DNA of 64,000 bases from Site-B1 sp963722665 (GTDB lineage: Bacteria > Bacteroidota > Bacteroidia > Flavobacteriales > Flavobacteriaceae). The position numbers and the translations under genes are program-made. Of this stretch, positions 38,391 through 47,610 are shown in pieces. Location of the stretch: contig CAVRNW010000022.1 in assembly GCA_963722665.1 (NCBI GenBank), forward strand, positions 62,001-126,000, written 5' to 3'. A model generated the notes under the pieces. The model worked only from the letters and a program-made list of their open reading frames with translations, was not told the DNA's origin and ran no database searches. Numbering within the stretch: the first letter of the stretch is position 1; the number at the start of each line of letters is the position of its first letter.

Positions 38391-39392
38391 ATGAAAGTAT
38401 ATCCAATAAAATTCAATCCTATATTAAAAGAAAAAATTTGGGGAGGAAACAAATTAAACACCCTTTTAGCTAAAGAAACAGATAAAGATAATGTTGGTGA
38501 AAGTTGGGAGATTTCTGATGTAAATGGAAATATTTCAGAAGTCAGTAACGGTGAATACAAAGGAAGCAATCTAAAGGAATTAATAGAGGAGCATGAAGCA
38601 GATCTTTTAGGCATTGAAAATTTTGAAAACTTCGGTTACAATTTTCCACTACTCATTAAATTTTTAGACGCCAAAACAGATTTGTCAGTTCAAGTCCATC
38701 CAGATAATAAAATGGCCAAAAAACTTCATAACTCTTTTGGAAAAACTGAAATGTGGTACATTATGGATAGTGATGATAAAGCAGATATTGTATTAGGTTT
38801 AAAAGACACACCAACAAATCCAGGTGTTCTAAATAATATTAATGCAAAAAATGTAGATGAGGTTTTCAACAGAGAACAAGTAAAAAAAGGGGATAGCTTT
38901 TATATTCCGGCAGGGAAAATACATGCAATTGGAGCAGGAGTTTTGGCTGCAGAGATTCAGCAAACCTCAGATATTACCTATCGTGTATATGATTGGGATC
39001 GAGTAGATGATAGAGGACAAAAAAGAGAATTACACACCGAATTGGCGCAAAAAGCTACAAAACAATTTGATTCAAACGGAAAAGCAGAGTATACAATTCA
39101 GCCAAATAAAAGTGTCAATTTAGTTAACTGCGAGTATTTTACAACCAATATTTTAAATATTGACGAACATCAGTCTAAAAACTATAGAAATTTAAATTCA
39201 TTTGTTATTTTTATGTGTGTAGAAGGTACTGTTAACATAACGGCTGGTTGTCAAACGGAAACTTTGAAAATGGGAGAGACCATTTTAGTTCCGGCGAAAA
39301 CAAAAGAAGTAGCTTTTAATTCTAATAATGGAAAATTATTAGAAGTGTATGTGGGTGATATATCTAAACAAAGCTTTCATAAAGCATCTTAA
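38391..39392 (+). CDS. manA: Class I mannose-6-phosphate isomerase
   Basis: 333 residues. Signatures are KEKIWGGNKL, DLSVQVHPDNKMA (metal and substrate site), GKTEMWYIMD, and FYIPAGKIHAIGAGVLAAEIQQTSD. Zinc enzyme interconverting fructose-6-phosphate and mannose-6-phosphate, the entry to GDP-mannose. As third gene after the REC-GT2 it suggests a mannose-containing polymer. It converges with the AraC gene (4-bp overlap). Confidence 0.92.
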   Translation: MKVYPIKFNPILKEKIWGGNKLNTLLAKETDKDNVGESWEISDVNGNISEVSNGEYKGSNLKELIEEHEADLLGIENFENFGYNFPLLIKFLDAKTDLSVQVHPDNKMAKKLHNSFGKTEMWYIMDSDDKADIVLGLKDTPTNPGVLNNINAKNVDEVFNREQVKKGDSFYIPAGKIHAIGAGVLAAEIQQTSDITYRVYDWDRVDDRGQKRELHTELAQKATKQFDSNGKAEYTIQPNKSVNLVNCEYFTTNILNIDEHQSKNYRNLNSFVIFMCVEGTVNITAGCQTETLKMGETILVPAKTKEVAFNSNNGKLLEVYVGDISKQSFHKAS

Positions 39393-40228
39393 CTACTCCT
39401 TAATTCAGAAGGCTTTTTCTTTTTCAATGCTTTAAATTGTCTGTTAAAGTTCGAAATGTTCTTATATCCAGATTTATATGCTATTTCTGCAATAGTAAGA
39501 TCATTATTGGATACTATTAATTTACATGAATGCTCAATCCTTAATTCATTTAAAAATCTGAAATAGGTTTTATTCGTTCTTTTTTTGAAGTATTTACAAA
39601 ACGCATTTTTTGTCATGTTTGCAACATCTGATATTTTTTCTAATGAGATTTCTTGTGTATAATTAGTCATCGTATATTCAAATACATCTTGCATTCGTTT
39701 TCCTTCTACTTCACTAAATTTCTTTTCATAAATAAATGATGATAAACTCTTATAATTTGCTGATGAAATCAATTTTAAAAGATTTAATAAGATGATGAAT
39801 CGTTCTAATTTCGAAGCATCCTTCAAGGCTAGAAATAGTTTTAAAATCTTCTTTTTGTTTGATGTTGTATTAAAACCATGTTTAGACCGTATGAAAAAAG
39901 ATTTCAGCTCTTTTAATTCTTCCAATTCAAAAAAATGATCACCAAAAGATGATTCAGTAAAAAATAATGTCAACATTTTAGAATTTGGAGAAGCTTCCAT
40001 ATCACTTTTGAAAACATGAGGAATATTGCTACCAACTATTAAAACATCACCTTTTTTAAAATAATTGATAGTGTCACCAACAATAAGAGTGCCTTCACCC
40101 TCAACAATCATACTCAGCTGAATCTCTTCATGTTGATGGAGTTTATCATAAAAGGAAACACCAACATCTTCTTGATAGATTAAAGCATCTTGTTCTGGTT
40201 TTGGAATTTTAAATGGTAAAACTTTCAC
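39389..40228 (-). CDS. AraC-family transcriptional regulator with N-terminal cupin
   Basis: 279 residues. The N-terminal cupin (YDKLHQHEEIQLSMIVEGEGTLIVGD, VLIVGSNIPHVF) would bind the inducer. The C-terminal double helix-turn-helix includes MTKNAFCKYFKKRT and LTIAEIAYKSGYKNISNFNRQFKALKKKKPSE. It is divergent from the hydroxyproline catabolic genes with 138 bp between, so it most likely controls them. Confidence 0.88.
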   Translation of the reverse strand: MKVLPFKIPKPEQDALIYQEDVGVSFYDKLHQHEEIQLSMIVEGEGTLIVGDTINYFKKGDVLIVGSNIPHVFKSDMEASPNSKMLTLFFTESSFGDHFFELEELKELKSFFIRSKHGFNTTSNKKKILKLFLALKDASKLERFIILLNLLKLISSANYKSLSSFIYEKKFSEVEGKRMQDVFEYTMTNYTQEISLEKISDVANMTKNAFCKYFKKRTNKTYFRFLNELRIEHSCKLIVSNNDLTIAEIAYKSGYKNISNFNRQFKALKKKKPSELRSS

Positions 40229-40366
40229 GAATCAAAAATACGCAAATAGTATTCTGAAAAATAGAATTAATAAAAAAAGAAGATAATATAATATCAATAC
40301 TGGATAAAAGCCCATTAATATTTTAAAGGAATCCAAAGTAATTTTACATCATCAAAAAATACTATT

Positions 40367-41288
40367 ATGAGCATACAATGGAAAGGCGTAATGCCGGCAG
40401 TAACAACTAAATTTACAAACGAGGATACACTTGACCTCAAAATGTTTGAAGTGAATATCAAAGCGCAATTGGATGCAGGTGTTCATGGTATTGTTTTAGG
40501 AGGAACTTTAGGAGAAGCAAGTACTTTAGAAGAAAATGAAAAACGATTATTAACGACATCAACAGTAGATATTGTAAAAGGGAAAGTTCCTGTACTTATG
40601 AATGTTGCAGAACAATCTACAAAAGGAGCAATTAAAGCTGCTCAACAAGCAGAAGAAGATGGAGCAGCAGGATTAATGATGTTACCTCCAATGCGTTATA
40701 AAGCGGGAGATAGAGAAACGGTTGAATATTTTAAAGCTGTTGCAAACAATACATCTTTACCAATAATGATCTACAACAATCCTGTAGATTATAAAATTGA
40801 AGTGACTTTGGATATGTTTGAAGAGCTTATTAAAATGTGACAATATTGAAGCTGTTAAAGAATCTACAAGAGATATTTCTAATGTTACAAGAATAAAAAA
40901 TCGATTTGGTGATCGGTTAAAAATAATGACAGGAGTGGATACTGTTGCTCTGGAAAGTTTACTTATGGGAGCAGATGGTTGGATTGCAGGATTAGTTTGT
41001 GCATTTCCAGCTGAAACAGTTGCTATTTACGAATTACAAAAAGCAGGAAGAATTAAAGAAGCAATAGACATTTATCGTTGGTTTTTACCATTGTTAGAGT
41101 TAGATATTAACCCTAAATTAGTGCAGAATATTAAACTGGCAGAAGTTTATACTGGAATTGGAACCGAAAATGTTCGTGCCCCGCGTTTACCTTTATTTGG
41201 AGATGAGCGTAAACATGTGATTAAAATTATTGAAGACAGTTTAAAAACAAGACCAACATTGCCAGATTATAAAAATTTAAATTTATGA
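40367..41288 (+). CDS. DapA-family Delta1-pyrroline-4-hydroxy-2-carboxylate deaminase (one frameshift)
   Basis: About 306 residues, DHDPS/NAL aldolase fold. GGTLGEASTLEENEKR is the phosphate-binding-type loop, PIMIYNNPVDY carries the conserved Tyr, and AVKESTRDISN the Schiff-base Lys. An extra A near 40833 (expected LIKCDNIEAV) breaks the frame. In hydroxyproline catabolism a member of this family deaminates Delta1-pyrroline-4-hydroxy-2-carboxylate to 2-oxoglutarate semialdehyde. Context (epimerase, FAD dehydrogenase, aldehyde dehydrogenase) supports this over lysine synthesis. Its stop overlaps the next ATG. Confidence 0.85.
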
Positions 41289-42873
41289 TATACAGGAAAA
41301 AATTATATTGGAAATCAGCTTTCAGCAAAAGGAAGTAAAACTTATAAAACATTCAATCCGCAATTGAATCTTGAAAATGAACATGTTTTTACCGAAGCAA
41401 CTTCAGAAGAAATTGATGAAGCAGTTGCTTTAGCAACTGAAGCTTTTAAGGAATTCAGGAAAGTATCAGGAAAACAAAAAGCGAGCTTTTTTAAATGCTA
41501 TTGCAGATGAAATTTTAGCATTAGATGATGAATTAGTTCAAACCTATTGTTCTGAAACTGGATTGCCGGAAGGAAGAGCAAAAGGAGAACGAGGAAGAAC
41601 TATTTTTCAATTGCGTTCCTTTGCTGATTTGGTTGAAGAAGGATCTTGGGTTGAAGCATCAATTGATACTGCAATTCCGGATAGAAAACCAATCCCAAAA
41701 CCAGATTTGCGTAAAATGATGGTACCTCTTAGGTCCAGTTGTGGTTTTTGGGGCGAGTAATTTTCCATTAGCATATTCTACTGCTGGAGGCGATACTGCA
41801 GCAGCTTTGGCTGCAGGTTGTCCTGTTATTGTAAAATCACATCCAATGCATGCAGGTACTGGAGAGTTAGTAGCTTCAGCAATAATTAAAGCAGCACAAA
41901 AAACCGGAATGCCAAATGGTGTTTTTTCTAATATTAACAGTAGCGGAATAGAAGTTGGTCAACAATTAGTCAGACATCCAGGAGTTAAAGCTGTTGGATT
42001 TACAGGAAGTATTAGAGGTGGAAGAGCTTTGTTTGATCTGGCGGCACAACGTGAAGAACCAATTCCGGTTTTTGCTGAAATGGGAAGTGTTAATCCGGTT
42101 GTTATTTTACCTGAAGCTTTAAAAACGAATGGTGAGAGTTTAGCAAAAACATATGCTGGTTCTATTACTTTAGGAACAGGTCAATTCTGTACTAATCCAG
42201 GATTATTATTGGGAATAAAAGGAGAAGCTTTAAATAATTTTATTTCGAATGTTATCTGATGAAATTGTAAAAATCGAACCATCATGTATGTTACATCCAA
42301 ACATTATTGGAGCATACGAAAGCAATAAAGCAAAGGCTTTAGCACAGCCAGAATTAATTGTTGTAGCCGATTTATGAAACTGATGTGCAAACTAATTATG
42401 CAAGACAAACTATTACAACTGTTGAAGGAAAAACATTTTTAGAAAACACAACATTGCATCAGGAAGTATTTGGACCATTCTCAATGGTCGTTCAATGTGA
42501 AGATGCCAATCAGTTAGAAGAGATAATATCAAAATTAGAAGGACAGTTAACAGGGACATTAATTGCAGAGAAAGATGAAGCTTCTAAATATACAGAAGTA
42601 ATTGATGCACTTCAAAACCGAGTAGGACGAATTATTTATAATGGTGTGCCAACCGGTGTTGAGGTGTGTCCATCCATGGTTCATGGCGGACCATATCCAG
42701 CGTCGACAGATAGTCGATTTACCGCAGTTGGAACCAGTTCCATTAATCGTTGGGTGAGACCATTTAGTTATCAGGATTGGCCAGATGATTTATTACCAGA
42801 TGAATTAAAGAATGAAAATCCTTTGGGTATTTCAAGATTGGTAAATAATAAGTTGACAAAAAATAAAATATAA
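41285..42873 (+). CDS. 2-oxoglutarate semialdehyde dehydrogenase, NADP-type ALDH (five frameshifts)
   Basis: About 525 residues when joined. Frame breaks lie near 41293, 41478, 41729, 42258 and 42375, each explained by one extra base. Landmarks: VVVFGASNFPLAYSTAGGDTA, VGFTGSIRGGRAL, the catalytic pair FAEMGSVNPV (Glu) and TLGTGQFCTNPG (Cys), and HGGPYPASTDSRFTAVG. The length and motifs match the NADP-dependent ketoglutarate semialdehyde dehydrogenase group. It is the last step of hydroxyproline breakdown and feeds 2-oxoglutarate to the TCA cycle. Confidence 0.85.
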
Positions 42874-42942
42874 CACCCATCTAAATCTTCCCTTCAGGGA
42901 AGACTTAATAAATTCCCTCCTTGAGGAGGGTAAGGGTGGTGT
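42873..42942. repeat. Double-hairpin repeat preceding DUF559 gene
   Basis: Two perfect hairpins, TCTTCCC-TTCA-GGGAAGA (42886-42903) and CCCTCC-TTGA-GGAGGG (42915-42930), are enclosed by outer arms ACACCC (42873-) and GGGTGGTGT (42934-42942). The result is a cloverleaf-like fold. It starts exactly at the stop codon of the aldehyde dehydrogenase and ends 12 bp before the DUF559 start. No T run follows, so it is not a plain terminator. Confidence 0.8.
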
Positions 42943-42953
42943 AAAAATTATAC

Positions 42954-43322
42954 TTGGCAAACAAAATTATACCATACAGACCAGAACTGAGGGAATATGC
43001 AAAGTACTTGAGAAATAACTCTACGCTTTCGGAAATCTTGCTGTGGCAAAAAATAAAAAATAGAGCATTAGAAGTTCAATTTCATAGACAAGTTCCCATG
43101 CTGGATTATATTGTTGATTTTTATTGTCATGAAATAGGTTTAGCAATAGAAATAGATGGAAGCAGCCATGAATATAAATATTTCTATGACGCTAGAAGAC
43201 AAGGTAGATTGGAAAACGAAGGAGTTCAGTTTATAAGATTTTCGGATTCAGAGATAAAGCAGGAGATGTTTAGTGTTTTACTTTCTCTGGGAGCAAAAAT
43301 TGACGAATTACTGAATAAATAG
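42954..43322 (+). CDS. DUF559 domain (Vsr-like endonuclease fold) protein
   Basis: 122 residues. The motif set LRNNSTLSEILLWQKIKN, FHRQVPMLDYIVDFYC, LAIEIDGSSHEY and FIRFSDSEI is that of DUF559, related to very-short-patch-repair and restriction endonuclease-like nucleases. D58 of YIVDF and the Glu/Asp of IEIDG would form the metal site. A TTG start is used because an in-frame stop lies 12 bp upstream. It interrupts an otherwise continuous hydroxyproline operon and is preceded by the double-hairpin repeat, a pairing I recall from other Bacteroidota genomes. Function unknown. Confidence 0.82.
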   Translation: MANKIIPYRPELREYAKYLRNNSTLSEILLWQKIKNRALEVQFHRQVPMLDYIVDFYCHEIGLAIEIDGSSHEYKYFYDARRQGRLENEGVQFIRFSDSEIKQEMFSVLLSLGAKIDELLNK

Positions 43323-43367
43323 ATTTTTATTAAAAGGTTAAATGAAAGTAATTAAAAAATTATAAAA

Positions 43368-44378
43368 TTGGCACGTCATACCTTTCATTGTATAGATGCT
43401 CATACTTGCGGAAATCCTGTTAGAGTTATTAAACATGGAGGTCCTGATTTGCATGGAGCTAATATGAATGAAAAGCGTCTGCATTTTTTAAAGGAATACG
43501 ACTGGATTCGAAAAGGCTTAATGTTTGAACCTCGAGGACATGATATGATGAGCGGAAGCATTTTATATCCCCCACATGATCCGGAAAATGATTTTGCTAT
43601 TCTGTTTATAGAAACTTCTGGTTGTTTACCTATGTGTGGTCATGGAACTATTGGAACTATTACCGTTGCTATTGAAGAAGGTTTGGTAATACCAAAGATT
43701 CCCGGAAAAATTAGAATGGAAGCTCCTGCAGGATTGGTTGAAATTGAATACCAACAAACAGGGAATAAAGTAGATTGGGTAAAATTAACCAATGTAAAAA
43801 GTTATTTAGCTGCAGAAGGTTTAACAATTGATTGTCCGGAATTAGGAGAGATTATTTTTGATGTGGCTTATGGTGGAAATTACTATGCAATTGTAGATCC
43901 TCAAAAAAACTTTTCAGGAGTTCAAGATTTTACTGCAAGTAAAATTATTCAGTATTCTCAAGTGGTACGAGATAAAATCAATAAAAAGTATCCAGACAGG
44001 TTTATTCACCCCGAAAATGAAACCTTCAGAGATGTCTCACATATGCTTTGGACCGGAAGGCCTATCGATCCAACATCATCAGGAAGAAATGCTGTATTCT
44101 ATGGAGATAAAGCTATCGATCGTTCCCCTTGTGGAACAGGAACATCTGCTCGAATGGCACAATTGCATGCAAAAGGAAAATTGAAAAAAGGAGAAAAATT
44201 CATTCATGAAAGTTTTATAGGGAGCAAATTCATTGGCTGTGTTGAAGAGGAAACAACTTTAGATGGGAAAGTTGCAATTATACCAAGTATTCAAGGATGG
44301 GCAAAAATTTATGGGTACAACACTATCATTATTGATGATGAAGATGATCCTTATGCGCATGGTTTTCAAGTGATTTAG
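43368..44378 (+). CDS. 4-hydroxyproline 2-epimerase (proline racemase family)
   Basis: 336 residues. Both catalytic cysteines are present: C90 in GCLPMCGHGTIG and the one in DRSPCGTGTSA (about 254). Two Cys mark racemase/epimerase activity, unlike the trans-3-hydroxyproline dehydratases of this family, which have Ser or Thr at one site. It would convert trans-4-hydroxy-L-proline to cis-4-hydroxy-D-proline. The frame starts with a TTG (MARHTFHCIDAHTCGNP); I see no better ATG. The TTG, or an error at it, should be checked. Confidence 0.9.
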   Translation: MARHTFHCIDAHTCGNPVRVIKHGGPDLHGANMNEKRLHFLKEYDWIRKGLMFEPRGHDMMSGSILYPPHDPENDFAILFIETSGCLPMCGHGTIGTITVAIEEGLVIPKIPGKIRMEAPAGLVEIEYQQTGNKVDWVKLTNVKSYLAAEGLTIDCPELGEIIFDVAYGGNYYAIVDPQKNFSGVQDFTASKIIQYSQVVRDKINKKYPDRFIHPENETFRDVSHMLWTGRPIDPTSSGRNAVFYGDKAIDRSPCGTGTSARMAQLHAKGKLKKGEKFIHESFIGSKFIGCVEEETTLDGKVAIIPSIQGWAKIYGYNTIIIDDEDDPYAHGFQVI

Positions 44379-44394
44379 CTTTTTGTTCTAAATC

Positions 44395-44415
44395 ATCCTG
44401 AATGTATTTCAGGAT
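44395..44415. repeat. Short palindromic repeat between epimerase and dehydrogenase genes
   Basis: Arms ATCCTGAA and TTCAGGAT separated by five bases, without a following T run. It resembles the common REP-type hairpins of flavobacterial intergenic DNA rather than a terminator. Confidence 0.6.
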
Positions 44416-44433
44416 CTCATAATAAGATTTAAA

Positions 44434-45681
44434 ATGAATAAAGAAGTAATTATTATTGGAGGTGGAATTATTGGTTTATGTTCTGCATATTATCTTCAAA
44501 AAGAAGGTCATCAGGTTACTGTTATTGATAAATCTGATATTTCATCTGGAGCCTCTTTTGTGAATGCAGGTTATATTACTCCAAGTCATTTCATTCCGTT
44601 GGCAGCTCCGGGAATGATAACCAAAGGGATTAAATGGATGATGAATTCTTCAAGTCCATTTTATGTTAAACCAAGATTAAATAATGACTTTTTAAAGTGG
44701 TTTTGGGCTTTCAAAAAATCGGCAACGAAATCAAAAGTAGAAAAAGCAATTCCAGTATTAAAGGATATTAATCTTTTAGGAAGGGAATTATTTGAAGAGA
44801 TAAAAGCATCAAAGGATTTTAACTTTCATTATGAACGCAAAGGTTTGTTAATGTGTTATCAGACCGATAAAGCTGGAGAGGAAGAATGGAAAATTGGTCA
44901 GATGGGAATTAGAGAAGGGCTGAATGTTGAACATTTGACAAAGGAAGATGTAAAAAAATTAGAACCAAACGTTATCTTAAACATTAAAGGTGCGGTTTAT
45001 TATGATTGTGATGCGCATACTACTCCCGGTGAGTTCATGAGTGGAATAGTGGGTTGCCTAAAATCCAACGGTGTTAAGTTTTATTTAAATGAAGAAGTTG
45101 AGGACATAACTGTACTGAATAATAAGATCACTGAAGTAAAAACCAATAAGCAAGTATTAAAAGCAGATGAGGTTGTTTTAGCTGCAGGAAGTTGGAGTCC
45201 GTTAATAACAAAAAAATTAGGCCTTAAAATTCCAATTGAAGCGGGAAAAGGTTATCGAATTAATGTTGAGAGATATACAGGAATACAAATACCATCAATT
45301 TTAGTTGAAGCTAAAGTAGCAGTAACGCCTATGAACGGATTTACTCGATTCGCAGGAACAATGGAAATTGGAGGAATCAATCATGACATTAGTGAAAACA
45401 GGGTCAAAGCGATTGCAAGAGCTTCAGAATCCTTTTATAAAGGGTTGAAAATTGAACAAGTAGAAATCGATAATGCTTCCTGTGGTTTACGACCATGTAC
45501 GCCAGATGGAATACCATACATTGGAAGAACTTCAAAGTGTGACAATCTTACCATTGCAACAGGTCATGCAATGATGGGTTGGAGCCTGGGTCCAGTGACT
45601 GGAAAATTAGTTTCAGAAATTATATCAGACAAAAAAACATCACTAAATTTAGGTCCATTTAATCCGGATAGAACATTTTAG
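44434..45681 (+). CDS. FAD-dependent D-hydroxyproline dehydrogenase (DAO family)
   Basis: 415 residues. The N-terminal FAD-binding fold is VIIIGGGIIGLCSAYYLQKEGHQVTVIDKSD. GYITPSHFIPLAAPGM, AGKGYRINV and the C-terminal GLRPCTPDGIPYIGRT and GHAMMGWSLGPVTGKLV fit DadA/hydroxyproline dehydrogenase proteins. It would oxidise cis-4-hydroxy-D-proline to Delta1-pyrroline-4-hydroxy-2-carboxylate, the substrate of the DapA-like enzyme encoded upstream. Intact. Confidence 0.88.
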   Translation: MNKEVIIIGGGIIGLCSAYYLQKEGHQVTVIDKSDISSGASFVNAGYITPSHFIPLAAPGMITKGIKWMMNSSSPFYVKPRLNNDFLKWFWAFKKSATKSKVEKAIPVLKDINLLGRELFEEIKASKDFNFHYERKGLLMCYQTDKAGEEEWKIGQMGIREGLNVEHLTKEDVKKLEPNVILNIKGAVYYDCDAHTTPGEFMSGIVGCLKSNGVKFYLNEEVEDITVLNNKITEVKTNKQVLKADEVVLAAGSWSPLITKKLGLKIPIEAGKGYRINVERYTGIQIPSILVEAKVAVTPMNGFTRFAGTMEIGGINHDISENRVKAIARASESFYKGLKIEQVEIDNASCGLRPCTPDGIPYIGRTSKCDNLTIATGHAMMGWSLGPVTGKLVSEIISDKKTSLNLGPFNPDRTF

Positions 45682-46999
45682 TTATTCTGTTAACCAGCCA
45701 TCAATGATTTCATAGATTCGTTTTTGACTTTCTTCATCAAAGCTTCTAATTCGATCTCTGTGATTACCTTTAGGTCGGACAAATTTATAGACTTCTCGTT
45801 TTGAAGCATCATTTGTTAATTCGACTGCCGTAGCACTCCAGGCATCATATTCTCCATAAATGAAGAGCATTTTTTCAGCAGATGTATCTAAAAATGATTT
45901 AATGTCTTGCATTGGTTTTAAGTCAAATGGCTTGGTAATACCATCAGGAAAAGCCCAATCGAATTTATAGATTTCTTCAGTATTCAGATATTTTTTAAAA
46001 GGAGCTGTTTCATAACCGTAAATTCCTTGTTCGGTTAAAGCTGCCCAAAAGTATGGCTGCAGATCTGTAACTGCTTTTTCTTCAAAGAAACCGTAACCAA
46101 CCACGCTAATTAAATGTTTATAAATGTCTTCTGCAGAAACATTTCCACTTGGAATACTATCAACAGGTGTTCCCCATTGCCAAAAGGCAAATGAATATTC
46201 TAAAATGGTATAGTCTATTGCTTTGTCTACGCCAAACTCCCAAGTCATACCTTTTTCTTCACCAACTTTTTTCATCATTCCTAAAAGAGTCTCTCTGTTT
46301 TCGAAGCACAATTCTTGGAATGCTTTTATTTTAGTGCGGTCTTCCTCAGTTCCAACAGTATTTAAGAATTCATAAACTCTTGGGTCTTCACGCTGATAAT
46401 TTAATGGGCCTACATAACAAACACAAGCATCTACATTTTCTGGAAAGTATCTGACGATGAGCCATAGTTGTTTGGCATCCTTTAGAAATTCCTGTTGAAA
46501 TAAATTTAGCATTTGGGATAAAGAACATTTCTAATAGCATCAATAATAATAGCTTGATCTTTAGCAGCATTCTCAATAGTAAGCGTATTCCAATTTATGT
46601 TATCTGGACGTGAATTGTTAAAATAACGATGTTCAATAGTAAGTTGATTTGCGTTATAATGGTTAGCTAATTCACCTGCTGATTCAGGACCAATTCCATA
46701 ACCCGCTTAATTCTACAATAACAGGTAGAAGTGTCATTTTCAAAACCTAAAAAAACACGTTGTCTAAATGTGCCTTTAGATAAATCGTTATGGTCAATAG
46801 GTTGTTCAAACCAAATTTCATAATTCTCGTCAAAATGACTTACAGGTTCTCTTTTCTCCAGGCTAACAATATTTTTGATAGAAGCTAATTTTTCAAAATT
46901 GGAGACTTCAACGGTTGGGGCAATAACAGGTTGAGTCGTTTTACAACTGATAAGGAATAAAACAATAATTGATAAATAAAAAGAACGAATTAGTTTCAT
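45682..46999 (-). CDS. S37-family prolyl/tripeptidyl aminopeptidase, lipoprotein (frameshifts)
   Basis: It starts MKLIRSFYLSIIVLFLISCKTT, a lipoprotein signal. NYEIWFEQPIDHNDLSKGTFRQRVFLGF follows and is typical of S37 (PS-10) peptidases. The nucleophile is in FISTGISKGCQTTM (G-x-S-x-G). The rest (VDACVCYVGPLNY, MLFIYGEYDAW with Asp, PKGNHRDR with His) completes a serine hydrolase triad. Frame breaks near 46710 and 46510. An envelope peptidase releasing proline-rich tripeptides would feed the neighbouring hydroxyproline pathway, for example during collagen breakdown (inference). Convergent with the dehydrogenase gene. Confidence 0.8.
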
Positions 47000-47338
47000 A
47001 TTTATAAATTTAAAATTTGATTATTTATTTCGAAAATTGAAGAACTTTTATAATTGTTGAAAATCTTTATAAAGATAGTGTAAATTCGTCTTTAGATACT
47101 AGTAAATTTCTGTTTCCATCACTGAATATGAGTTAAAAACCATAAATGTTAAATCGATTTCATGCACATTTTATCGATTAAAAAATATTGTGTTTATTAA
47201 AATATAAACTTATGGTGAACTTTATCGTAAAGAAGGGTTAGTTCATCTTAATTATTGGTCTAATTCAATTGCGTTTAAAAACAATTTTATAAATTGGACA
47301 AAATTTAAAATGAATGCCTCAACTTAAAATTAACTATT
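47000..47338. promoter_or_regulatory. 339-bp intergenic region between divergent genes
   Basis: No gene seen. Two inverted repeats may be operators: GTTTAT-N6-ATAAAC at 47192-47209, and TGAACT (47216-47221) with AGTTCA (47240-47245), 18 bp apart. It should hold the promoters of the peptidase gene and of the acyl carrier protein cluster. It does not contain a convincing copy of the LytTR-like site. Confidence 0.3.
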
Positions 47339-47587
47339 ATGGAAACAGAAATTAGTGTTAAAAACAAAATAAGAGAATATATCCTTGAATCTACTTTTGA
47401 TGACGTAAAAAAGGTTACTGATGAAACTCTTATTTTTGAGGAAGGAGTTCTTGATTCTATGGGCTTACTTTTTTTAATTGAATTCTTGAAGGAAGAATTT
47501 AATATAACAACTAGTGATGATGAACTAGTTGTTGAAAATTTTCAATCCATTAATAATATTGTGACTTTTATGGAGAATAAAATGTAA
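47339..47587 (+). CDS. Acyl/peptidyl carrier protein
   Basis: 82 residues. The phosphopantetheine attachment site is S40 in GVLDSMGLLFLIEFL. The protein is acidic, helical and of normal carrier length. It is not in the fatty-acid synthesis context but opens a cluster with asparagine synthetase, NAD synthetase and an AMP-ligase, so a dedicated carrier for a specialised product is likely. Confidence 0.88.
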   Translation: METEISVKNKIREYILESTFDDVKKVTDETLIFEEGVLDSMGLLFLIEFLKEEFNITTSDDELVVENFQSINNIVTFMENKM

Positions 47588-47610
47588 TCTCCAACTTTTA
47601 TTCTTAAAAT

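Noticed and set aside
42873..42942. Terminator after the aldehyde dehydrogenase gene
   Set aside because: Two hairpins are enclosed by outer arms and none is followed by a T run, so the structure fits a repeat element better.
47085..47130. A fifth LytTR-like site upstream of the carrier protein cluster
   Set aside because: AATTCGTCTTTAG resembles one half-site, but the position 21 bp away does not match and no TANNTTTG-like element is suitably placed.
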